Shown here piece by piece: positions 6,666-13,398 of a stretch of 28,924 nucleotides of DNA (positions within the stretch are counted from its first letter, which is position 1; the number at the start of each line of letters is the position of its first letter). Under the pieces are notes generated by a model, which did no database searches, was not told the DNA's origin, and saw nothing but the letters and a program-made list of their open reading frames with translations. This stretch comes from DATJMJ01 sp035503915 (GTDB lineage Bacteria; Actinomycetota; Acidimicrobiia; Acidimicrobiales; Palsa-688). The position numbers and the translations under genes were made by a program. Location: assembly GCA_035503915.1 (NCBI GenBank), contig DATJSU010000041.1, positions 1 to 28,924 on the forward strand, read 5' to 3'.

Positions 6666-6995
6666 CTACGTGAGATGCCGGCTGATCTCTTGTAGTAATT
6701 GAGCTTTTCCCTTGGCGCCCACCAGGCGGAGCTGCGGCTCACCCTCTTTGAACAGGATCAGCGTAGGTACGCTCATGACCTCGAAGCGGCGTACCGTTTC
6801 GAGGTTGTCGTCGACGTTTAGCTTGGCCACTCGCAGCCGCCCCTCGTGCTCTTTGGCGATCTCTTCCAAAACAGGCTCGATCAGCTTGCAGGGGCCGCAC
6901 CACTCCGCCCAGAAATCGACCAGGACAGGACCGTCGGCAGCACCGATCTCCTCGTCGAAGGTGGCGTCGGTGATAGCAGTTGCGACTTGCGGCAT
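6666..6995 (-). CDS. trxA: Thioredoxin
   Basis: A 109-residue thioredoxin that reduces protein disulfides in the cytoplasm. The active site WCGPCK (Cys33, Cys36) follows VLVDFWAE, and the conserved cis-proline is in VMSVPTLILFKEG. The length is standard for a single-domain thioredoxin. ATG 6995 has GTGGAG about eight bases upstream. The gene lies downstream of trxB on the same strand but is separated by 149 bases, and a GGAAT-N18-GTT promoter (7055-7080) sits in that gap, so it can be transcribed on its own. Its 3' end faces parB across the palindromic DnaA-box-like cluster. Confidence 0.97.
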   Translation of the reverse strand: MPQVATAITDATFDEEIGAADGPVLVDFWAEWCGPCKLIEPVLEEIAKEHEGRLRVAKLNVDDNLETVRRFEVMSVPTLILFKEGEPQLRLVGAKGKAQLLQEISRHLT

Positions 6996-7054
6996 TGTCT
7001 ATATCTCCACTTCCCGCCCTTGCCCAGGGCGAAACTCTTCGAACCGACAGTTAT

Positions 7055-7080
7055 AACCTCTAAAGAAGGCGGTGCATTCC
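7055..7080 (-). promoter_or_regulatory. Sigma-R/sigma-H-type promoter of trxA
   Basis: On the minus strand GGAAT (7080-7076) and GTT (7057-7055) are separated by exactly 18 bases. GGAAT-N18-GTT is the published consensus for Streptomyces sigma-R, and mycobacterial sigma-H promoters are similar; both sigma factors respond to disulfide stress and control thioredoxin genes. Transcription would start near 7046, leaving a leader of about 50 bases before the trxA ATG. Confidence 0.75.
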
Positions 7081-7144
7081 TTTGGCGGCCCCGCCTGTCT
7101 AATTTTCGCCGCGCGGTAGGCCCAAACGGTTGAGCGGTAAAGGC

Positions 7145-8116
7145 TTAGCGCGGGTTCGCCTCCAGCCAACGCTCGACGTCGATCGCCGCCATGCAGCCGC
7201 TCCCAGCAGCCGTGACAGCCTGGCGGTAGCGGTGGTCGGCGAGGTCGCCGGCTGCGAACACACCATTTACGTTGGTGGCGGTCGTCCCCCCATTGGTCAA
7301 GACATACCCATCGGGGTCGAGCTCGACCTGGCCCTTCAGAATGTCCGTGTTGGGCACATGGCCGATCGCGACGAAAACACCCGTGACGGGGAGGGCTTCG
7401 TCCTGACCATTGCGCACGTTGTGCAACCTGACGCCTTCCACCTTCGAGCTCCCGAGGACCTCGGCCACGACGCTGTCCCAGGCAAACTTGACCTTTGGGT
7501 TAGCGAACGCACGTTCCTGCATGATCTTGGAAGCGCGGAGCTCGCCGCGGCGATGGACCAAGGTGACCGTCTCGGCAAACTTGGTGAGGAAGGTGGCCTC
7601 CTCGACGGCAGAGTCCCCGCCTCCGATGACGGCGATGTGCTGGCCGCGAAAAAAGAACCCGTCACACGTGGCGCAGGTCGAAACGCCGTGGCCGAGCAAC
7701 TCGCGCTCACCCGGCACGCCGAGCATGAGCGAGCGAGCGCCCATAGCCAATACGAGACCGCGGGCCTGCACCTGGACCTCCTCGCCGCTCGAGGGCTCCC
7801 GGTACCACACTGTTTGAGGCCCGCCGTCTTCCAGCTTGAGCCTCGTCGCCTTCGCCCGGACCAGCTCGGCGCCGAAGCGCTCGGCTTGCTCGGTCATTTG
7901 TGCCATCAGGCGAGGCCCGAGGATGCCCTCGGGGAAGCCGGGGTAGTTTTCGACCTCCGTCGTGAGCATCAACTGGCCGCCCGGCTGGTCGCCGGTCGAG
8001 GACGGCTCCCCTTCGAGCACCAGAGGCGCAAGGTTTGCCCTGGCGCCGTAAAGGGCGGCGGTAAGCCCGGCCGGTCCCGACCCGATCACGACAACTTCCC
8101 TCATATCGTTGGCCAC
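7145..8116 (-). CDS. trxB: Thioredoxin-disulfide reductase
   Basis: A 323-residue FAD- and NADPH-dependent flavoenzyme that reduces thioredoxin. The FAD-binding GSGPAGLTAALYGARA is at 12-27. The redox pair is CATC (Cys148, Cys151), the NADPH-binding motif is VIGGGDSAVEEA, and GVFAAGDLAD is the C-terminal FAD motif. Length is normal. GTG 8116 has GGAGG (8126-8130) nine bases upstream; a second in-frame ATG at 8104 is less well placed. A GGAAT-N18-GTT promoter (8141-8166) stands immediately upstream. The substrate is most likely the TrxA encoded next. Confidence 0.97.
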   Translation of the reverse strand: MANDMREVVVIGSGPAGLTAALYGARANLAPLVLEGEPSSTGDQPGGQLMLTTEVENYPGFPEGILGPRLMAQMTEQAERFGAELVRAKATRLKLEDGGPQTVWYREPSSGEEVQVQARGLVLAMGARSLMLGVPGERELLGHGVSTCATCDGFFFRGQHIAVIGGGDSAVEEATFLTKFAETVTLVHRRGELRASKIMQERAFANPKVKFAWDSVVAEVLGSSKVEGVRLHNVRNGQDEALPVTGVFVAIGHVPNTDILKGQVELDPDGYVLTNGGTTATNVNGVFAAGDLADHRYRQAVTAAGSGCMAAIDVERWLEANPR

Positions 8117-8140
8117 TCTTGTAAACCTCCAAAAGCGCTA

Positions 8141-8166
8141 AACCCGCCAGGGAACCAAGCTATTCC
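8141..8166 (-). promoter_or_regulatory. Sigma-R/sigma-H-type promoter of trxB
   Basis: On the minus strand GGAAT (8166-8162) and GTT (8143-8141) are separated by exactly 18 bases, as at trxA. Transcription would start near 8133, just before the GGAGG ribosome binding site. Two independent matches to the same disulfide-stress consensus, each directly before a thioredoxin-system gene, make chance unlikely. No sigma factor or anti-sigma gene lies in the window. Confidence 0.78.
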
Positions 8167-8211
8167 GGGCGCGTGAGCCGAGTGCCGAAGCGCCCCACAG
8201 GGGCGAGACCT

Positions 8212-8625
8212 TTACGACTTGCCGCGGGCGCCGCTCCGGCGAGCGAACAAGAAGCTGCCCACAAGGAAGAGGGCTCCGCCAAGGACCACGTAACCGAGCC
8301 ATACACGCCGGCTCAAAGGGTGCACCGGGATGTAGGCGTCCCACATACGAACTGCACCTATGACGGCGAGGATGCCGGCCATCAGCAGGGCAACCAGCAC
8401 GATCACTCCGTAGACGACAGCCCGCAAGACCTTGAGCACGGGTACCGTCGTGCGGGATTTGAGCCAGTCGACCCCACCGATCACTCGGTCGCTCAGTTGG
8501 TCCGCCCACTGGGCGACCTCGGGGCCGGGGGCACCCCGCTCGTCGGGGGGGACGGCCCCTCCTCCCGCTGGTGACGCGCCAGCGGCCGATAGTTGCTGCG
8601 TGGGAGCAGCGTCGCTTTCCGGCAT
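8212..8625 (-). CDS. Hypothetical small membrane protein
   Basis: A 137-residue protein I do not recognise. Residues 1-35 are Ala/Gly/Pro-rich and probably disordered. An amphipathic region follows (VAQWADQLSDRVIGGVDWLKSRTTVPVLKVLR), then two hydrophobic helices: about 68-92 (VVYGVIVLVALLMAGILAVIGAV) and 108-127 (VWLGYVVLGGALFLVGSFLFA). It ends with a short basic tail (RRSGARGKS), so both ends are probably cytoplasmic. The gene sits 40 bases after the kinase gene and before the trxB promoter, in the position occupied in Mycobacterium by sigM and Rv3912, but I see no sigma-factor or anti-sigma features. Confidence 0.75.
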   Translation of the reverse strand: MPESDAAPTQQLSAAGASPAGGGAVPPDERGAPGPEVAQWADQLSDRVIGGVDWLKSRTTVPVLKVLRAVVYGVIVLVALLMAGILAVIGAVRMWDAYIPVHPLSRRVWLGYVVLGGALFLVGSFLFARRSGARGKS

Positions 8626-8665
8626 GGGGGCACACTAGCCCTCTGGCCGCGCCAAATACCTGTGC

Positions 8666-10483
8666 TTAGTGCACGGACAGCTTGTCGACGACCGCCTGGT
8701 CGGTGGGGCCGGGATTGAGCATCCAGAACAGCACCCAACTGCCCTTCTTGTCCCCGAGCGACATCGTCTGGTTGCCGGCCACCGAAGTGAGCTCGGCGGT
8801 GGGCGCACCCCAGCCCGCGAGGGTCTTGGCGTAGGAGCTGGCTACGAAGGCCTCAGCGCTCCAGCCGTGCATCGGGGTTGTCACTTCCAGTTCGTGGAGC
8901 ACCCCTGTCCCGGCAAGCCGTAATACGAGGCCGAGGCCGTCAAAACCGCCGAAATCGGGGCCGTCGTACTTGGCGCTCTCCCAATAGGCGCTCTGGTTGT
9001 CGCTGACGACGTTGCCGAGGCCTCCCAAGTCGTCGTCTGCGTGGTTGCCCCTTTGGGCCAGCTCGTAGACGTCGGTCACCGAAAGGGCCGGGTACTTACC
9101 CTTCGCTGGTAGGGGGGCCGTCGACGGCACGGCATTGTCCCCACCGGACTGGCCTGCCGAACGTCCTTTGTTTGCATCCGGCCCGTGCCTGAACACGGTG
9201 AGAGCCACAGCCGAACCCGCCAGCAGCATTGACACCACGACCACCGCCGTTATCCGCCCACTACGGTGACGCGGACGGGCGGGGCCGAGCGCTGCGGGCC
9301 TGCGCTGCTCGTCGCTCGGCAGAGCAAGAGTCCCGCCAGACGTCCGCGGCCCTGAGACGACCGGGGCCCCGCTGTCCGAGGGCCGCGAAGAAGGCGGAGC
9401 GACATGGGCCTGCGCCCCGGGCGAGGGCGACTTACCGTTGGAGCTGGGCTGGACCGTGGCCGCCGTACCCACGGGGCGACCTTCGATGCTCAGGTGCAGC
9501 TCGCCTCCCGGGTCGGCCGCCGGCGAGCCCATGCGCTTGCGGATGTTGTTGAGCGCCCCTCCGAGGGCCAAGGCCGACCCGATCCTTTGTGCGGGCTCTT
9601 TGACCAGCATGGAAGCTACGAGATCACCGAGCCCATCGGGGAGGGACGGCCTCAGGTCGCCGACGCTGGGAGGCGGCTTTTGGACGTGGGCAAGCGCGGT
9701 GGCGATATCCGTGTTCTCGTGGAAGGGGGGCTCCCCGGCAAGCATTTCGAAAAGGACGACGCCGAGCGAGTAGATGTCCGCCCGCCCATCGGGCTCCTGT
9801 CCCTGCACCTGCTCAGGCGAGACGTACTTGGGGGTCCCGAGGAACGTCCCGTTAGCCGTAAGGTCCCCACTGAGTGCGGCCGCCTTCGCGATGCCGAAAT
9901 CTGCGACCTTTACGCGGAAAATACCTCCTCCCTCGTCCCGCAGGAGCACGTTGGCAGGCTTGATGTCCCGGTGGACGAGCCCGTGAGCATGCGCGTGAGC
10001 AAGAGCGTCGGTCACCTGGGACGTTATTTCGAGCGCCAACCCGGCAGGCAGCGGCCCGGAGCGCAGCATGAGGTCACGCAGGGTCTCTCCGGGGACGAGC
10101 TCCATCACAATGAAGGCTGTACTGGGCTGGTCCGGCCATGCCATTTCGATGCGTTGCTGCTCATCGCGTGCCCACCCGCTCGACAACAGCGTGCCGGGCG
10201 AGGCGCCGTCGTCGCCTATGGCTTCGACGCCGGCGTCGAAAATGGCGACGATCCCAGGGTGGACGAGGCGAGCCGCCGTGACGGCCTCCCTCCTGAAGCG
10301 CTCGCGCAGCATCGGGTCAGCGGCAAGGTGGGACAGCAGCATCTTGACGGCCACGGGCCTGCTCAAGACATCGTCGCGGCCTTCCCAAACCTCTGCCATG
10401 CCGCCTCGTGCCAAAAGGCGCACAAGACGGTACCGCCCGGCCAAAGCACGTGGCACTCCTGGTGCAACGCCTGCCACGACCAA
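8666..10483 (-). CDS. Transmembrane Ser/Thr protein kinase with extracellular MviN-like C-terminal domain
   Basis: A 605-residue PknB-type kinase. The N-terminal domain (about 18-318) has the glycine loop LARGGMAEVWEG, Lys47 in VAVK, Glu66, catalytic HRDIKPANV (Asp173, Asn178), DFG (195-197) and the SPEQ version of APE, so it should be active. About 37 extra residues (85-121) sit between strands 4 and 5 of the N lobe. A Pro/Ser-rich juxtamembrane stretch leads to one membrane helix (411-431). The exported part (about 465-605) resembles the discoidin-like ectodomain at the C-terminus of mycobacterial MviN (NVVSDNQSAYWESAKY, then GLGLVLRL, then WVLFWML). With murJ two genes upstream, regulation of lipid II export or of wall synthesis is a reasonable inference. 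Start TTG 10483 follows AAGAGG; GTG 10477 is an alternative. Confidence 0.9.
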   Translation of the reverse strand: MVVAGVAPGVPRALAGRYRLVRLLARGGMAEVWEGRDDVLSRPVAVKMLLSHLAADPMLRERFRREAVTAARLVHPGIVAIFDAGVEAIGDDGASPGTLLSSGWARDEQQRIEMAWPDQPSTAFIVMELVPGETLRDLMLRSGPLPAGLALEITSQVTDALAHAHAHGLVHRDIKPANVLLRDEGGGIFRVKVADFGIAKAAALSGDLTANGTFLGTPKYVSPEQVQGQEPDGRADIYSLGVVLFEMLAGEPPFHENTDIATALAHVQKPPPSVGDLRPSLPDGLGDLVASMLVKEPAQRIGSALALGGALNNIRKRMGSPAADPGGELHLSIEGRPVGTAATVQPSSNGKSPSPGAQAHVAPPSSRPSDSGAPVVSGPRTSGGTLALPSDEQRRPAALGPARPRHRSGRITAVVVVSMLLAGSAVALTVFRHGPDANKGRSAGQSGGDNAVPSTAPLPAKGKYPALSVTDVYELAQRGNHADDDLGGLGNVVSDNQSAYWESAKYDGPDFGGFDGLGLVLRLAGTGVLHELEVTTPMHGWSAEAFVASSYAKTLAGWGAPTAELTSVAGNQTMSLGDKKGSWVLFWMLNPGPTDQAVVDKLSVH

Positions 10484-10576
10484 ACAGGCTATCGCCTCTT
10501 GGTAGCTGTGGGCTTGCCATAGTGCCTACAGCCGGGGTGACGGCCGGGCGCTTGCGACAGGCCCTGGCCGCTTAGC

Positions 10577-11416
10577 TCACCTGTCGCGGGCCACCCACGC
10601 CACGCCGATAGCCCCCGGCCCGGCGTGAGTGCCGACGACTGGGCCGATGTCCCCGACGACCCTCGGGTGGTCAGTCTCGATGTCGCCCAACATCTCGAGG
10701 AACTCTGGAAAATCAGGCGCATTGGCGCTCATCGCGGCCAGTCGTTCGACAGGGGCGACGGCACGGACCTTGTCCGCCAGGTAATGCAACGACCGAGCGC
10801 GTGTTCGCTGGCGAGATTCTTGCTCTACAACACCATTGCGCACCTCGACGACGGGCTTGATGGAGAGGAGCGTGCCGAAGGCAGCCGCGGCACCGCCGAT
10901 ACGGCCGCCTCTCCTGAGATTTTCGAGGGTATCGATCGCCCCGAAAACGGACAGCCTCTCCCTCGTGGACTCCGCCGCTGCAACCACTTCTGCCATGGCG
11001 GCCCCACCGGATGCGGCCTGCGCGACCGCCATGCAGATCATGCCCTCGCCGATCGTTGCGCTCAGCGAATCGACGACGGTGACCGGCAAGGTGGTGAACT
11101 CCCGGGCGGCGTGACTTGCGGCTTCGTTACTGGCAGAGAGCTTCGAAGACAACGTCACACAGACAACCCCCTCTGCCCCTGCCGCCTCGAGGGCCCCGAA
11201 CGCGGCCGCGAACGCACCTGGCGACGGCGCCGAAGTCTCGGGGAGCGTCGGTGACACTGCACAACGCGCCCAGAACTCCTTGGTCGTCAGCTCCTCGCGG
11301 TCAACGAACTCGGTTTCCCCGAACCGGACCCGCAAGGGCACGAGCACGACACCCAGATCCGCGGCAAGCGGCGAGGGGAGGTCGCACGCGGTGTCGCAAA
11401 CTACGCCAACCGTCAA
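10577..11416 (-). CDS. DegV family fatty acid-binding protein
   Basis: A 279-residue DegV protein. Family features are the N-terminal VVCDTACDLPSPLAADLGVVLVPLRV, the conserved TSAPSPGAFAAAF with the ligand-contacting TS pair, VVCVTLSSKLSASNEAA, VVDSLSATIGEG and LENLRRGGRIGG. DegV/FakB proteins bind a single fatty acid; FakB members present it to the FakA kinase, which phosphorylates it for phospholipid synthesis. No fakA is visible here. TTG 11416 is well supported by AGGAGG seven bases upstream. It lies between murJ and the kinase on the same strand, 93 bases before the kinase. Confidence 0.92.
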   Translation of the reverse strand: MTVGVVCDTACDLPSPLAADLGVVLVPLRVRFGETEFVDREELTTKEFWARCAVSPTLPETSAPSPGAFAAAFGALEAAGAEGVVCVTLSSKLSASNEAASHAAREFTTLPVTVVDSLSATIGEGMICMAVAQAASGGAAMAEVVAAAESTRERLSVFGAIDTLENLRRGGRIGGAAAAFGTLLSIKPVVEVRNGVVEQESRQRTRARSLHYLADKVRAVAPVERLAAMSANAPDFPEFLEMLGDIETDHPRVVGDIGPVVGTHAGPGAIGVAWVARDR

Positions 11417-11605
11417 AGCTTTTCCTCCTTCGGGACAGAGCCGGTCAGCCGGTCAGCCTCCTTGAAGCCGGGGCCCCAGATTGCCAATAGGCGTGCCGTG
11501 CGCAGCGGAGCTTAGCCCGACGGTGCTCTGGGGCCTGGTTTTCGGGGTGAGCTCCCGGGCACCGGGGCGACGCGGAGCCATGCCTCATGACCAGGACATA
11601 CCTCG

Positions 11606-13300
11606 TCAGGGCGCGGGAGATCTGTGCCGCGCCATGAGGCCGGTCAGCTCACTCGTCCGGAGCAGCCGAGCCGATGTGTAAAAAACTGCCCCGCCCGCCC
11701 CGATCACAAGGCAAAGACGCAGAGCGGACAATGCAACCGAGCTGGGAGCGGGGACCAACCGAAGTACGACCCACACGGCCCCTGCCATCACGCCCGTTGC
11801 AGCGAATACCTTCGCCCACCAATTCGCGGCCACTGTAACCCGGGCGCTCTCACGCAGCCGCCACCAGGCAAACGGGAGCGCCAAGGTATACCCGCCGATC
11901 CACGCAGCCGTGAGGCCGCGCGCCCCGAAGGCTGGGTACGCAGCGGCCGCCGCCACAACCGTGATGGTATTTTCGAGCACGTACAACCAGAACATCGAGC
12001 GGGTGTCCTGTTTGGACTGGAAAGCCCGCATCAAAAGGAGGTAGGTACTAAAACCCGGGAGCCCGAGAGCGAAAATGGCAAGCAGCACCCACGTCAGGTG
12101 GGCGGACGGCGCTGCGAAATTGCCGTGAGCGAGAGCCAGGACCACGACTGGCCGGGCGACAAGCGCGTAGCCGACGCCGGCGGGGACGACGAGCAGGACC
12201 GTTACGCGCACGGCCTGGCTCATCCGGGAGGCAAAGCGCTCCCGTTCCCCGTTCGACCACAATTCTGCGAGGTCGGGCGCCACTGCATAGGCGATCGAGA
12301 CAGCCAGCACAGCGTGCGGCAGGAGCATAAACGCATACGCATAGCTGAAAGCCGAGAAATTGCCTCCCGTGCGGAGGAACAGCACCGTCACAAGAGTGAA
12401 GGAAACCTGGTTCGCGACGACGGCCCCGAGAGTCCAGCCCGAGAGCCTCCCGATAGTTCGCAGGGCCTGGTGGCTCGGGAGCCAGCGCAGCCGCAAGGGG
12501 ATGCCTGCACGAAAGATAGCCGGCAACTGGGCCAAAAGTTGTGCCAAATAGCCTGCGGTCGTCCCGATCCCGACGACTGCAAGAGCAGTGGTGTCCTTCC
12601 TGTAAGCGCCGACGGTACCGTGAGGGAGCAGCCTGTCTGCGACCACCAGGGCAGCAATTGTCACGACATTTGCGACGACGGGGCTGAAGGCAACGGCCGC
12701 GAAACGGCGCCGCGCGTTCAGCAACGCCGTCGTCAGTGTGATCAACCCGATGAAAAGCAACTGCGGCGTAAACAACTTGAGCCACGCAGTCGCCAGTGCC
12801 TTTTCGGCCGACGTCTGCGCGCCGGGGTGTTTTGCCAGGAAGTAGAAGTCGATGACGGCCGGGGCACAGAGCCAAAAAAGCAAGGTGGCCACTATCAGTA
12901 CGACGGTCAGGAAACAGACCACCGCCGGCACTGCGTCGTCGTCTTCATGGCGGTCGTGGCGGCCGAGGGACTGCATGAGGACCGGCAGCAGCGTCGCCGA
13001 CAACACCCCGCCCAGGAGCAGTTCGTAGATCGTGTTCGGCACCGTGTTGGCCTGGTTGTAGGCATCCGAAAGCGTGCCCTGCCCGAGGACCCAGGCAACC
13101 GCGAGCACACGGCCAAACCCGCTGAGCCGGGACAGGGTCGTCCCCACAGCCATAACGACCGCGTTCCTGGCAACCGTGGGAGCCCCCGCTGCCCGCGCCG
13201 GGACGAGCGGCGGACCGGCGGGCCCTGGAGCGACGGCCGCAACGGCTGCGGGGTGGTCGACGTAAGCGGTGGGACGACCGGCGGCGGGCCCTGGCAGCAC
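11606..13300 (-). CDS. murJ: Lipid II flippase MurJ (MviN), without the C-terminal kinase-like region
   Basis: A polytopic protein of about 564 residues in the MurJ/MATE superfamily, which flips lipid II across the membrane for peptidoglycan synthesis. Typical segments are VARNAVVMAVGTTLSRLSGFGR, DAYNQANTVPNTIYELLLGG, LLNARRRFAAVAFSPVVANV and YAFMLLPHAVLAVSIAYAVAPDL, with about 14 hydrophobic helices. The protein ends soon after the last helix, so the pseudokinase and ectodomain fused to mycobacterial MviN are absent. The start is uncertain. GTG 13300 (AAGG eight bases upstream) is used here. CTG 13384 lies six bases after a perfect GGAGG (13391-13395) and 14 bases after the DUF6049 stop, and would add 28 residues. 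The open frame continues upstream but overlaps DUF6049. Confidence 0.9.
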   Translation of the reverse strand: MLPGPAAGRPTAYVDHPAAVAAVAPGPAGPPLVPARAAGAPTVARNAVVMAVGTTLSRLSGFGRVLAVAWVLGQGTLSDAYNQANTVPNTIYELLLGGVLSATLLPVLMQSLGRHDRHEDDDAVPAVVCFLTVVLIVATLLFWLCAPAVIDFYFLAKHPGAQTSAEKALATAWLKLFTPQLLFIGLITLTTALLNARRRFAAVAFSPVVANVVTIAALVVADRLLPHGTVGAYRKDTTALAVVGIGTTAGYLAQLLAQLPAIFRAGIPLRLRWLPSHQALRTIGRLSGWTLGAVVANQVSFTLVTVLFLRTGGNFSAFSYAYAFMLLPHAVLAVSIAYAVAPDLAELWSNGERERFASRMSQAVRVTVLLVVPAGVGYALVARPVVVLALAHGNFAAPSAHLTWVLLAIFALGLPGFSTYLLLMRAFQSKQDTRSMFWLYVLENTITVVAAAAAYPAFGARGLTAAWIGGYTLALPFAWWRLRESARVTVAANWWAKVFAATGVMAGAVWVVLRLVPAPSSVALSALRLCLVIGAGGAVFYTSARLLRTSELTGLMARHRSPAP

Positions 13301-13398
13301 CGTCAGGACCTTCGAGACCCGGACCCGCGTCGGCCCGTCTCGGCCCGGGTGAGCCGCCTCCGGGCCCAGTGGCCCGTTTGACAGCGCGGTCCTCCGTC

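Noticed and set aside
7130..10522. Long plus-strand open frames opposite trxB and the kinase
   Set aside because: Antisense shadows of strongly supported genes on the minus strand.
11446..11462. Short tandem repeat of GCCGGTCA before degV
   Set aside because: Only two copies of eight bases; no sign of function.
11624..13381. 585-codon plus-strand open frame opposite murJ
   Set aside because: It lies antisense to a clear MurJ, has no family features and an odd Arg/Gly/Gln composition; GC-rich third positions keep the opposite frame open.
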